From: Ypsolopha sequella
Lineage: Eukaryota > Arthropoda > Insecta > Lepidoptera > Ypsolophidae
DNA length: 64,000 nucleotides
Direction of reading: 5' to 3'
Assembly: GCA_934047225.1 (NCBI GenBank)
Contig: OW203990.1
Location: 21,741,045-21,805,044, forward strand
Shown here: positions 45,658-56,944 of the stretch, piece after piece
Numbering within the stretch: the first letter of the stretch is position 1
Layout: each line of letters starts with the position of its first letter
Notes under the pieces: model-generated
Databases searched by the model: none
Told to the model about the DNA's origin: nothing
What the model saw: only the letters and a program-made list of their open reading frames with translations
Translations under genes and position numbers: made by a program

Positions 45658-46959
45658 AATTATGTAAAACTTTCACAAAAATTTATGTAAAAACTACGCG
45701 CTACTTTTTAATCATATTTTAATATTGTAAATTCACATTTTAATGTTGCATGCTACAAAATATTCAAAATGTTACCATAAATTATTTAAATACTAATTAG
45801 ATATAAGTTTATATGATTCAATCTTTGTTCATTTTACCGTAGCACTGAAAACCTCGTTTATGATGGCTAATTTATGAAAAGTGGAGGGTAATGGGTGCTG
45901 CTCTGCCGTAGAACAGTTTCAACTACCACGGAGAGCAGAGATCACTATCGTGGACCCTTTATAGGCTAAGTACTTGTTTTTCTATATATTTGTTTTACCA
46001 CCTGTATACGGAGTATAACTATGTAACTAGACTAAGTTATGAGTTAATAAACATTTTTATTATTACTTATGCAAGAAAAGAAAGAAAACAACGCACCTAA
46101 TTGAAAGTTAACCGTCATAATATTAATAAAACGAACCTATATAATCGTGTCAATGAATTTTATCCCGGAGATTTGTGGCAGAAAATTCATGACGGTAATA
46201 AATGCACATAATTCATGTAAATGTACTGGCCTTGATAAAGTCCATAATAAATTTGGCACATCTCGTTAGCATATTACAGTAAAAATTTAAGTGTGTAACG
46301 GAATTTAACGTTGGAAAGGAAACTTTTTAATGAAATAAAATAAAATAGGAACACATTTCTTAATGTATTTTAGGTACTTATGATACGACTGAAAACAAAA
46401 ACATTTAACAAAATTTATTACAGAGGAATACAATAAAAAAAAGCTTGATTAACTAATAAAATATTATATCTATCTATAACTAACGAGCTACGCTCTTGTC
46501 GATAGTATACTTCCAAAAATAAAAATAAAGGAATAAAATATAAATGTTGATATATAAATAAACTGTATATAAGCAAGTATTACACCTGATTCCGACTAAA
46601 TTATATGCATATGAGAGTCAGTAGGAAAACCTCCTTCATTCGCGGTAGACACATAAAATATTCCATTACTACCCCTTGTTTTCCATTCTACCTTTATATG
46701 TTTTTCTGTTTTACAAATAAAAAAGATGTAATTTGTTTGTTTGATAGAATGCTGTTTGTGTTTCCATTAACGCAGTTGTTTTATTAAAATTTAGTGTTAT
46801 TTATTTTACTATTATTATTTCTTTTTAATAGTTTGAGTTTTGAAGTGGCATTTACTAATATATATCTACTGCGATGATGCAGCGATTTTTTTTTTATCTC
46901 GGTTATTTTATTTACTCTTAATATTTTGAAACGCATTTCAGGATTAAATAAATCCATCC
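45658..46959. other. AT-rich spacer, possible retroposon tail
   Basis: At 45860..46070 a GC-richer block (GGGTGCTGCTCTGCCGTAGA, CGTGGACCCTTTATAGGC) runs into AATAAACATTTTTATT, which looks like a polyadenylated 3' end. The family is unknown. Confidence 0.3.
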
Positions 46960-47110
46960 ATGGGGGTAGGGCTCACCACTCACCACACTGTGACTTAATA
47001 GTCATCGGTGAAACATGAGTGTACGAGAGTGAACTGTGACTTGCGCTTCACAGTCCATACTCTGAGATACTTTTATCGCCCCGGGGTGATTAATGTCGTG
47101 ACGAGATATT
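46960..47110 (+). mobile_element. SINE body fragment
   Basis: GGTAGGGCTCACCACTCACC, CATCGGTGAAACATGAGTGT and CTGTGACTTGCGCTTCACAG match 42205..42420. Confidence 0.5.
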
Positions 47111-48410
47111 TTTTTGTAATTACTAAGATTTACCTATTTTATTACAGTTTAAAACTTGGAACCAAAACTAAGCCTAACCTAGGTCAAGGCTTTTAAACAA
47201 GCTTCAGTCTTCAGCCTTCAGTGACTTTAAATAATGTCGTGCAAGTAATCGGCTTTGTAACCAAAAACGAGGGGCATTTTAGACCATTAGCGACCCTTTG
47301 ACGAAAGCGAGAACCGGTGAATTATTGAATGAGGCTTCAAACCCCAAACTGTCACCAAAATGTTAACAAAGGCATCACAATTTACGCCACTTCAAAAACA
47401 TACCTAAGAATAATTAATTAATCCAGTGTTAAATGGACTACCAGGAAATATCAATTTAGATAGCGTTGAAATTTTGTTTAGTTTTGTTAACATCGGCGTT
47501 GTATTTATCCGAAATAGTGACGGAAATAGTTGAAGAATACTCATAAAAATTAAGATACCTTATGATTGCCGGTTCGTTACATCCCGTTCGAGCGACACGA
47601 AGGCTTCAAATAGAGTCGTCACAAAACAAACAGCACTGAGGGTTATATAATTTGATGGTCGGTCGCGTGACAATACGTCGAGGTCGGAATTCGCACAAAG
47701 CGACACGTTCTACCCCTGCGATGGCCAAAAAGGTACTAAACAGTTTTCATGAGCGCTCGCTTGCTGGCCAGCTCTTCAGGTTTGGTATCAAATGCGCAAG
47801 TCACGCTGGTTAACTTATCCGCCTTCTTTTGAATTTCGAATTGCTGTATTATTCTTTTTCCTACTCTGAAGCCCCACGGGACGCTAAGTGGCGACCGCCT
47901 TGGGGTTAAATTTCCACAATCCCGGTAATTCGTAACATTTTCTGCCACCATTATGAATGGGACAATTTTTTGTACGGTGTGGAAGCAGGACAAAGTGTTA
48001 ATTTTCATTTCCTTGTACTTCCTTACTCTTTTTTACGTGGATCGTGATCTAATTTTCCATTTGGGAGAAAATGACATAATACTTCTTAAGTTATAGAATA
48101 AAAACATTTTTGTTTTTTTTTTTTTTTGACTTCTTTATACGCCCGCTTTTTTAAATAGTCAACTTTGTTTTGTGAGGATATTTATGGTAGCATAATAACT
48201 AATAACAATTCAGCAGAAAAGAATTATTGCTTTTCCCTTTGTTTTGCTTTCAATGTAAGTGTTTAACTTGTATTTAATAAAATATTTCAAAATAAATATA
48301 ATATACCTCGTGTATAAAGATGGCGTAACCAGTATCATAGGCTTATTTTGTAAGAAAAAAAAATGTGTCCAAGTGTCAGCGACCAGTATACAAAAAAATT
48401 CAAAAATTCT
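47111..48410. other. Spacer with an unexplained GC-richer open frame
   Basis: At 47560..48010 the GC content rises. A minus-strand frame of 90 codons (47736..48008) starts with ATG and contains K-R-I-I-Q-Q-F-E-I-Q-K-K-A-D-K then T-K-P-E-E-L-A-S-K. Its composition looks more coding-like than other frames here, but I recognise no family and see no clear splice sites. Confidence 0.2.
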
Positions 48411-48830
48411 TTATTTACATTACAAAATGTAGATTTTAAGGGAGTGGGACTCCCGTTTTAAGTCTTACAACCTGTTTTAAGGGAGAACCCCTGTTTCTAC
48501 GGATCTTATTTTACAAATTTGTATTAAAATTAGGTTTTGCTTAAAACATAATGATAAGTTAAAAATATTTTTATTTTAATAAGTGTAGGTATTTAAGCCG
48601 AATTAATCTTAAGATGTATGGCTTATAAAATAAAAAAGATTAAAAAAAAAAGTGTAGGTATTTATATAAAGAAAAAATGTGTTTGTATAAGGGTTTATGT
48701 TATGAAATAATATAATAATATAACTACAAGAGAGTGGGTGTGTGTGTCTATGTATTGTGTTTATGAAAGAAAGGGTATGTGTGTGTTATTTAAGGTGGTT
48801 AATAAAGTATTAGGTGGTTTAAGGCGAAAT
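48411..48830 (-). repeat. Probable non-LTR 3' region, minus strand
   Basis: ATTCTTTATTTACATTAC at the left would be a reversed poly-A end. GGGAGTGGGACTCCCG is a small hairpin (48441..48456). A GT-rich patch at 48725..48800 resembles 32391..32450. Confidence 0.35.
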
Positions 48831-48926
48831 CTTTATTAAATTATTTTCATTCATGTTCAACAGAAGAAATTACTTAAAAGACATTTTTTACCACTATCGA
48901 GCTGGTATCAGACGCATTATTAATTT

Positions 48927-49313
48927 TAATAGTAGTTTATGCTACAAGGGTGCAAAGGAATAAATTATGAGGACGATTTAAAACACGAGCGTAGCGAGTG
49001 TTTTAAACGTAACCGAGTAATTTATTGCTCTTACGCCCGTGTATCATACTACGTTTTTCAATGCATAGTGTGAGAAAATGAAACAAATATGATCTTGTGA
49101 ACTTTAAATTATGATTGGCTCAAAAGGACTGTACCCAGAGCCGTTAAACAGTGGAAAAAAGTATAACATTTATGGTAAACAGGAAAGGCTGCAGGTTAGC
49201 CAACCGTTGTAAATAAATTAAAAAAATAATAATAATAAAGCCCTAGGGCAAAATATTCGACTTTCTGTTCGGTTTTGATGCATAAAAAGTGGGCCTTTAC
49301 GAGCACTTGCATT
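48927..49313 (-). mobile_element. CCCTAGGGCTTTATT element, copy 3, inverted
   Basis: It reads as the reverse complement of 41716..42107 over its whole length, with the CGAGCGTAGCGAG hairpin kept. Confidence 0.82.
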
Positions 49314-49439
49314 GAAAAATATATTAACGTTCCCAGGAACTCCCAAAAAGTTTACGTATCTCTCCAGTGTCCAAACTACACACATTGTCTAGCTCAAACA
49401 GATGATGAGCTCAAGTAGATTTCGTAGACCAGTGGCGTG

Positions 49440-49688
49440 CACAGAACTTTTTTCCGGAAAAGCAATCAGAAGGTAAAGTACGACAAAAAAAAATATGAAA
49501 AATGTTTAATAACACTTTGAAAAAAAAAAGTTTGTATGACGCCAGCGTAGGCACTGCCTTTCCTAGAGTGAACATTTTCATACAAACTTTTTTTTTCAAA
49601 GTGTTTTTTAAATTTTTTCATATTTTTTTTATTGCCGTACTTGACCTTCTGATTGCTTTTCCGGAAAAAAGTTCTGTGCACGCCACTG
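49440..49688. mobile_element. hAT-like MITE with 8-bp target duplication, copy 2
   Basis: CAGTGGCGTGCACAGAAC ... GTTCTGTGCACGCCACTG is flanked by TCGTAGAC on both sides (49432..49439 and 49689..49696). It has the same TIRs and interior as 44700..44960. Confidence 0.93.
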
Positions 49689-49696
49689 TCGTAGAC

Positions 49697-50589
49697 TATA
49701 CCTATCATAGATAGGTATAATAGTTTACCAGCTAGAGATTTTAGAACAAACCAGTTAGACTTGGGCTATGTTGCGCTATCTTAGCGAAATCGCAAATTAG
49801 CAGTTGCCGAGACAAATTATTATTAATGCGGTTCTATTATTGAGTGAACGTACATTAACCTCCATACTTGAGTAGATTTCGTGCTCTGCTGAGAAACTTT
49901 AGCAAGATAGCAAGTTGCAAATATGACTCATTGTCATAAGGGATTAAGTCTCATAAAATGGAAAATATGCCTATTACATCATTACTGTTTTATTAAATTA
50001 AAGAACCACATGCGGTCGCAAGGAAATTCAATTTAATTTTCTTACGTGTTTTGCATCCATTTATAATAAGGTTCAATTCAATTCAATTCAATGCCATTTT
50101 ATCTGGCTTCCGATAATGTGGAATCCACACATTAGTTCCACCAATGTCAAAAAGACGCACAATGTATAAATAATAATTAGATACCTACAACTAAACGAAA
50201 ATTATAATCTCATCGATCTTCCACGAGTACAATAAAATAACGATAAAAAATAAATAAAATTAAAAGGCAAATATAAAAAAAATTAAAAAAACAGGAAAGA
50301 ACTAGAATTAGGTACCTACAGTAAGTATTGCTAATAGGACTATCCCTATTATAATTTAATATTATTTTATTGATAAGATGACCATAGATATTTGAACATC
50401 CATTGTCAGCTATTGATGAAAAAGTTGACGTCAGTCCAGAACGCCAAATGTATAACCAGATGATTAGGGGTCGACTATTACAAAGGCTTCCATCTGCATC
50501 CACATTTTCTGCGTATTCAGAATGGCTGTGCTCAATACTGTTTCTTTATAATTATAATTTATTGTTTCTGCATAATTATGTCATCGGCA
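49697..50589. other. Spacer with simple repeat
   Basis: There is a short (TTCAA)n run at 50070..50092. A block at 50395..50530 reads open on both strands and may be an unrecognised retroposon. No gene is supported. Confidence 0.3.
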
Positions 50590-50745
50590 CATCGTATAAT
50601 TAGGCATATCGTGATCTGCCTAGGCATATCATACATATTTCTGGACTTCTCACGCCACTCGACGTCGCACCTAACTTTTGGTAAGATTTTCGATTTCATT
50701 CTTTAAAATCTGCCCAATTCTACGATCTGCTCCCGTTATAAAGTC
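50590..50745 (-). mobile_element. Decayed GC-hairpin TIR element
   Basis: CACATCGTATAATTAGG, CTCGACGTCGCACC and TTTTCGATTTCATTCTTTAA match 14373..14605, heavily degraded. Confidence 0.45.
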
Positions 50746-52086
50746 GCCCTACTACCAGAAACACCATTTTTATTTTATCCCTAAGACGACTAATTTTAAC
50801 AAATATTTTTTGCTGGAAATCTGGAAATGAAATAAATGAAATGATATATTTATAATATGAATATAAATGATTAAGTATATTGATAATATGTTTAACCAAC
50901 ATAGATCATAATAATGCACGGTACTGGCAGAATATCAGTGTCGCAGATTATTCTGTAGCGTATGCTGAGCCAGTGCTCTTTCAGCCTCTGTGTTTTATTA
51001 AAAACATTATTAATATATTTGTAATATTTTTTATATTTTGAATATGTATATCGTGTCTCCTCCTTGTTTTTTGTAATTTTTGTGTGGGTTGGTAGAGGTA
51101 TGAGTAAAGATTTTTTTTCTGTATTTTTTGTAATTACATATTTTGTTAAGATACGGATATAAGCCTACCTACCTTATCTACCTACATTTGTACCTACGTA
51201 AATGAGAAATTCTCGTCAGTTGAGATGAAGGAACATGGAAAATATAATGAGCTTATTTCCCTCCGGAATTTAATGTTTTCTCTGAATGTTGAAAAATTTA
51301 CCATTTTATTTATATTCATTTTATTATTCTGAGGTCGCGACTTTGTAAAAATGAGTACATTTTTGCTGTTTGTGTTTTTTCTTTTTTTATGCTGTACAGT
51401 TTGTGAAGTTAAAAAGTTTGAAAAGAACTTGGCAAAGAAAACAAGTAGTTTTAAAGTTCCTAACCCATTGCACTTTGCTACATACTTTTTACTACACGTA
51501 AAAGTTGCATGTGGGAGTATTACTTATGTTGGTAATCAACTCTATGTTGTGAACTCTAGTTTATTTCACATTTATATGGCCCCGTCTATATTTTTTCATC
51601 TTCCCTTTCACTTCACAATTGCCTGAAAAATATTGCTATTAGCAATAAGTACGGTTAAAGTACCTTCGTACAATATGATTCTTTTAAATGTTTTATCTAC
51701 ACTCATATCGTAAAATCCTGATTATGCATGCACTCAAAAGTGGTGCATATATAACATTTTTTTCACGAACGGGAAAGTTACTTGCCTTATACAGAAAAAA
51801 AAAATTAAACAACAGTTATATTAATGAAATAATGCTTTTATATAACTTTTTCTGTTATAAAAGTACAGTTACACGAAGTTGGAAGGCAAAGGGAACTTAG
51901 CTCATACAGCAATGTCTGAGGTTTTAATAGGGAATGGTTTGAATGATTTAACTTATGACTAAACCCTTGCGCTGTGGACTACGATTAATTTTATTGATGG
52001 TAGAACTTTTGACCGGACACTTATCTCACATGCGCGGTGAACTGCTGGATAGATTTTGTTTGTTTAAAGTTTTATTCTATGCAAAA
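50746..52086. other. AT-rich spacer
   Basis: A hairpin tail relic lies at about 51625..51680 (TTGCTATTAGCAATAAG). A 91-codon frame (51351..51626, +) begins with a hydrophobic stretch like a signal peptide, but it ends in this retroposon tail and is not credited. Confidence 0.3.
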
Positions 52087-52189
52087 ATGTCTGACAGCAT
52101 ATACCGAGCAACAAAAACGACGAAGAATCAAAACAAACCAGCAAAATCAAGAAAAGTTTACGACAATCATTACAAAGATTGGAAAATAG
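52087..52189 (+). CDS. Candidate first coding exon, unproven
   Basis: An ATG in the context GCAAAAATG opens M-S-D-S-I-Y-R-A-T-K-T-T-K-N-Q-N, rich in K, T and N, then Y-D-N-H-Y-K-D-W-K-I. It meets AATAG|GTAGGT, a reasonable splice donor, at 52189/52190. Without splicing, a stop follows after two codons. I recognise no family. No promoter or partner exon could be identified in the remaining 12 kb. A chance open frame is quite possible. Confidence 0.2.
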
Positions 52190-52966
52190 GTAGGTAACCT
52201 ATTGCATGAGTATAGATAAAGTAGTGTATGAATTACACATAACTACATATAAAAACAGTCGTGGATACATACTATTAAAAAACTCGTGTTTTAATGACCT
52301 CTTTATGTACCAGTTTCATAAACTACTATTATATCTTTTGTGTAAATATACATTGAATGTAATAACTAATAAGTAAATAAAATAAATAATCAATATTATA
52401 TAAAAATACAAATCAGTCACTCTTCTGTAAATAGGAATATCACCATTGTTATTTTCAAACAAAGTAACTATTTATTCTCCGTGTTAATACCAGTTATTAA
52501 AGAATATTCTTGACTTTTATTTATATGAAGTAGATTTCCCCACTTTAAGGGAAATTAGTCCGTTTGGGAACACCAAGTAGAAAACTACCCAACGAATTTT
52601 AGTTGACAATAAATTTGTGTATTTAATTACCCTCAAATTAGTTTAGGTCATTACTGTCATTCGTTATATAACCTCTTTTACCTCTATCCATACGCAGTGT
52701 TTGTGCAATATCTAAATAAACCATCCCTTGATAATGCCAACAAGGCGAAACTAGATGGGAAATTGTGAAATTATAGGTCGTGAAACAGTAAAAGTGTTTT
52801 ATTCATCCAATAAATAGTACTGTTGCCAGGTTCCGACAAGCAAGTAGGTTTTTTTTAAAAATCACTGGGTGGGATTTGTTGCCGTAATTATTGGCTAAAG
52901 AATTCTTTCGAAACGGTTAAAATATACACTATGTGCGTGTTTGTTATTTATGTATTTATGCTTATA
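52190..52966. other. AT-rich spacer
   Basis: If 52087..52189 is an exon this would be intron. No acceptor stands out and nothing else was recognised. Confidence 0.3.
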
Positions 52967-53065
52967 TTTTAGGTGCTATAATATTTCGATCCCTCTTTAG
53001 TTAGGATCGCCATCAGATTCGCTTTGTGACGAACCCCCTGAGGGGTCGAAATATAGCGCCTAAAA
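52967..53065. repeat. 99-bp inverted repeat
   Basis: TTTTAGGTGCTATAATATTT CGATCCCTC is mirrored by GAGGGGTCGAAATATAGCGC CTAAAA with a few changes. It is probably a small MITE. Confidence 0.75.
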
Positions 53066-53158
53066 CTGTTTATTTGTTTATATTTATGTTAATTACAATA
53101 TACAAAAAATAAAAAGCTTATTCATATAAAAGAAACTTATTAACATATTCGTCCTTCT

Positions 53159-53368
53159 ATACTCCTATTATAAATGCGAAACTGTGTTTGTTGGTTTGTT
53201 GGTTGTTGGTTTGTTGATTGTTGGTTTGTTTGTTTGTCCTTCTTTCACGCAGCGGAGCCACGGATCGACGTGATTTTTGCATAGAGATATTGATAGCGGG
53301 AGTGTGACATAGGCTACTTTTTGTCCCGGGAAAATGCAAACGAAATCAGCGCGGGCGAAGCTATTAGT
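53159..53368 (+). mobile_element. Helitron-like relic with 3' end
   Basis: TTATAAATGCGAAACTGTGT, CTTTCACGCAGCGGAGCCAC, GATCGACGTGATTTTTGCAT and AATCAGCGCGGGCGAAGCTA are in the expected order. TTGGTTGTTGGTTTG repeats expand at 53190..53238. The final CTAG is CTATTAG here. Confidence 0.62.
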
Positions 53369-53375
53369 ATAGCTT

Positions 53376-53590
53376 AATAGTACATTACGATACGAGAGCG
53401 ATGAAACGTTTTCTGACGAGTGTGAGTTTGCGGCACGAGCCGAAGGCGAGTGCTGCAATCACACGAGTCGAGAAAAAGTTTCTCGCACGAGTTTCGTATA
53501 ATTTTTTATAGTACAAGTGCGGAAAATGCCGACTTTACGCACGCGCAGCGTGCGTAAAGTGGTCATTTTACGCACGGTGTGCTATAAAAT
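53376..53590 (+). mobile_element. GATACGAGAGCGATG element, full copy
   Basis: It contains GTGTGAGTTTGCGGCACGAG ... GAGTGCTGCAATCACAC, a hairpin, and a second perfect hairpin ACTTTACGCACGC/GCA/GCGTGCGTAAAGT (53532..53560). The short copy is at 43644..43760. It lies directly behind the Helitron end. Confidence 0.72.
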
Positions 53591-53819
53591 ATTTTTATTA
53601 GTTTTAATTACGTGGGCCAGATAATGCTGAAGTAGTGCCTGTATGTAGGTACCATAGGTATTTTATAATATTTATCACAGGCATTTTACAATAATGCAAT
53701 TGTCATATTATTTTGATTTTCAAATGTGTCAATATTTTTTTTATTTATTTACTACATTCGATTAATGCCTCAACCTTTTCAGCGCGCATAAGGTCCTAGG
53801 CAAAGGCTGGTTTTAGTAT

Positions 53820-53851
53820 ATTTTTATTTATTTATTTATTTATTTATTTAC
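53820..53851. repeat. (ATTT)n microsatellite
   Basis: About seven TTTA units. Confidence 0.85.
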
Positions 53852-54171
53852 TCATAGGAAGATGAACAGACAAATAGGTACAGTAAAAATTTTTAATAAA
53901 TAACTAAATGCCGATAAAAAATCTTCACCTAATGGATGACAAAATTAAATAGAATCAATAATTAAATAAAATACTTTATAATTATAAAATTACACAGTTT
54001 AAGATATATTTCGGGTCCGACCTGGACCCGGCATCAGTTAAATATACTAATAGAAATAGGTATGGCTTGACAACATCCATAGACATTAACATTAGCGCAT
54101 AGATAAAATATGTATTAGAACTATTTATAAAAACTATTTACAATCGAGCTTCGATTTCGATAATGAGGTGT

Positions 54172-54219
<48 letters not shown>
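54172..54219 (+). repeat. (TGA)16 microsatellite, left palindrome arm
   Basis: 16 uninterrupted TGA units. The mirror tract is (TCA)16 at 54348..54395. The Met- and Ser-run frame at 54121..54399 is an artefact of these tracts. Confidence 0.92.
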
Positions 54220-54347
54220 CGATGACGAGGAAGATGCTGGTGATGGTGATGGTGATGATGATGGTGATGAGGGGGTAGGTAATATAATCATGTAATATAA
54301 TATAATCATCATCACCATCACCATCACCAGCATCTTCCTCGTCATCG

Positions 54348-54395
<48 letters not shown>
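54348..54395 (-). repeat. (TCA)16 microsatellite, right palindrome arm
   Basis: Exact mirror of 54172..54219, with the same number of units. Confidence 0.92.
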
Positions 54396-54681
54396 ACACC
54401 TCATTATCGAAATCGAAGCTCGATTGTAAATAGTTTTTATAAATAGTTCTAATACATATTTTATCTATGCGCTAATGTTAATGTCTATGGATGTTGTCAA
54501 GCCATACCTATTTCTATTAGTATATTTAACTGATGCCGGGTCCAGGTCGGACCCGAAATATATCTTAAACTGTGTAATTTTATAATTATAAAGTATTTTA
54601 TTTAATTATTGATTCGTATAAATAAAAATATATATAAAAAGCTTTCCAAAAGTGAATATATTTTATACCAAAATTAAATAG

Positions 54682-54866
54682 AAGTGAGCCGTAGGGGCAC
54701 AACAGTTTAACTTTACAGTTTGAATTACAGGTTTAGCTTACAAATAAGCACAGTATATAGAAATAAGTGTGCTGTAGGGGCATAACAGTTTAACTTACAG
54801 TTTTAGATTACAAATAAGTGAGCCGTAGGGGCATAACAGTTTAACTAACAGTTTTAGCTTACAAAT
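54682..54866 (+). repeat. Degenerate tandem repeat, three units
   Basis: Units start at 54682, 54765 and 54816 with AAGTGAGCCGTAGGGGCA or AAGTGTGCTGTAGGGGCA, then AACAGTTTAACTTACAG and TTAGCTTACAAAT. Units 2 and 3 are 51 bp, and unit 1 has about 32 extra bases. Confidence 0.82.
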
Positions 54867-56314
54867 ACTACATAAATAATATTAAATTTTAGTTTAATTA
54901 GAAATAAACAATTAACATTTAAGAATAGATAAATTGAAAGAATTTACCTACTCATTTTTAAAGTGTAAAAGTGTTCAAGCTCTTTTAACTGATGATGTGC
55001 TTGAACAAAACAAATCTATATCAAGCGAAATGTTATTGAAAAGAGAACTCAATCTTGATAAGAATGCATATTCTATATAAAAAATATAAAATATTTTTAT
55101 ATAAAAAATAGGTATCCTAATTCAAGAATCTCTAAGCGAATTTTGATGCAGTTTTTCTTAAGCTTGAATGTTAATTTGAATAAAAAATTGCATCGCTATA
55201 TCAAATGGCATCCGACCAGTGGACATATTTGTGAAGCAAGTCAGTACAAAAGAGCCAAGCGCAGCTTCCCCATTAGCGTGGATGGACCTGAAGGACAACG
55301 GTAAAACGGTTCACGGTAAAACCATGTAACAAAATACGTAAAACTCTGACTTGTAACCTGTAACCAATATTTTCTCAAAGATAAGATATATACCCGTGCC
55401 CGACGACAACCAATAACACCATTTTGTTTATGTTGACATCGGTCCAGCCACACATCGCCTTAGATAGGACTTGGCAAACCCTGAGCCTCTTACGCCGGCC
55501 ACCAACCAATATCGAAACACCCTGCGCCCCCCGCCTCTTATCACGTAAGATCCCTGAGGGGCAGAAGCAGTGAAGCGTCAGATGTCTCTAATTTACGGCT
55601 GCTTTTGGGATCTCTTGTGAAACCGATACAAAGACCCCAAGGGACCGATCCCTCTCCCGAACGTATCATATGTTATGATAGACTACCGTTCCTTACAACA
55701 ATTTTACTTATTTCAGACCCTTAAGCTTTAATGTATATTCGCCTAACTTAGTTTCTGAGTACATAAATAAGGTAATATAAACTGACAAGGTTCCAAGACA
55801 TAACTTTACTCCATAATACTCCATATCAAAGGAAAGGTTTTACTCCGGACCAAATTACGCTAGCTCCGAAATTAGAGGCGGAAATAATGGCGGTATAAAA
55901 CCAAGTTTGCATTTGACTTTTTTATGGTAGGCCAGTAAAATATGGCGAGCAATATTACAATGTTGCTAAACTTATTGCATTATTATAACTGTACAGACAA
56001 AGCTTGGCACAGAACTGTTCGGATGTCTACCGGAACTCGTAAATTCTGCTTTCCGAACGGATCATTTTTCAAACTTTGTTTTTGTTACACCTATAGGAGT
56101 CGTTTATTAAAAAGGTATATACGTATTAAGAGAATTAAAAATAACTATTCCTTTAATTTTATTAACAAGAAACTTAAATAACATAAATAATAATAAATTA
56201 TAAATAATACTTAAAATATACACTAACTACAAAGAATATAAAATTAAAAATAGACTAAATTAAATAAAAAATATTGTTATAAAACATATATGTATGTATA
56301 AAACAATATGTATA
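54867..56314. other. Spacer with a GC-rich block of unknown origin
   Basis: 55440..55680 is strongly GC-rich (TTACGCCGGCCACCAACC, GATCCCTGAGGGGCAGAAGC) and bounded by AT-rich sequence. It could be an old SINE or LINE 5' part, but I cannot place it. Confidence 0.3.
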
Positions 56315-56461
56315 AAACAGGCTGGTGGCGTTACCTCGTTGGATTGCGAGGCTAATCCGCTGTCCGAGGTAGGCCCCAGCCCGCCGATCACCAGAAGCGT
56401 CGACCAGGCGCGAGGAAATTTCTTGGAAAAGTCGTCGCGCTTCTGTTCCCCATGGCCCAAG
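56315..56461 (-). pseudogene. Non-LTR element C-terminal remnant, open frame
   Basis: The minus strand reads L-G-P-W-G-T-E-A-R-R-L-F-Q-E-I-S-S-R-L, V-D-A-S-G-D-R-R-A-G-A-Y-L-G-Q-R and I-S-L-A-I-Q-R-G-N-A-T-S-L without a stop (about 49 codons). It is cut off at 56461. It is the best-preserved of three copies of this module in the window (others 22366 and 23888). Confidence 0.65.
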
Positions 56462-56612
56462 AATTAAATATATTATAATTAAAGAATTTTGTGAGGAAAT
56501 TATAAGAAAAAATTATAACACTCAAAAACACAACCGAGCTAAAACAATTTATGAAATAATATGCAATTAAAGTTTTAATGATATTTTAATTTTATTTTTA
56601 TAGTAATATATT

Positions 56613-56854
56613 TATACAACGTGTAACAGAAAGGTGTAACCATATTTGAAGAGCTTATTCAGTCAATGATATAGAACAATTTTTATTATGGAGCCAACTT
56701 GGAAATCTCAAAAAAAATCTACCCTTCAGTTAAACAGTTAAACAGTAAATTTTTTTTCGAGATACAAGGTTTGTTCCATAGTAAAAGTTATTCTATATCA
56801 TTGACTGAATAAGCTCTTCAAATATGGTTACACCTTTCTGTTACACGTTGTATA
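56613..56854. mobile_element. Palindromic MITE, TATACAAGGTG family, copy 2
   Basis: TATACAACGTGTAACAGAAA and GAGCTTATTCAGTCAATGAT are mirrored at the right end (ACACCTTTCTGTTACACGTT GTATA). It shares arms with 562..828 and differs in the centre. Confidence 0.9.
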
Positions 56855-56944
56855 TGTCGTTGGCACATCGTAGAAATGGGCAGATCATGATCACCCTAGG
56901 CATATCATATTTCTGTTAAAACTAGGGGGAGTGCCTCGAAAAGA
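56855..56944 (-). mobile_element. Decayed GC-hairpin TIR element fragment
   Basis: CACATCGTAGAAATGGGCAG and CATATCATATTTCTGTTAAA then ACTAGGGGGAGTGCCTCG match the start of 14373..14605. The satellite array begins at its right edge. Confidence 0.5.

Larger units (their letters stand above)
53952..54615. repeat. 664-bp near-perfect palindrome
   Basis: Arms of 310 bp (53952..54261 and 54306..54615) are reverse complements with no mismatch that I can find. They surround a 44-bp spacer (54262..54305). Each arm includes a TGA/TCA microsatellite of exactly 16 units (54172..54219 and 54348..54395). Each also has a GATGCCGGGTCCAGGTCGGA block that recurs in diverged form at 22240. No TIR-type terminus is visible at the sharp outer ends. 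See findings. Confidence 0.92.

Noticed and set aside
51351..51626. Small secreted peptide with a signal-like start
   Set aside because: The hydrophobic start is T-rich sequence, and the frame runs into a retroposon 3' tail; no cysteine pattern or processing site is visible.
54172..54395. CRISPR-like regular repeats
   Set aside because: Tracts are trinucleotide microsatellites without spacers, and the DNA is eukaryotic.
54121..54399. Met-rich and Ser-rich protein of 92 residues
   Set aside because: It is a reading of the mirrored TGA/TCA microsatellites in the palindrome.
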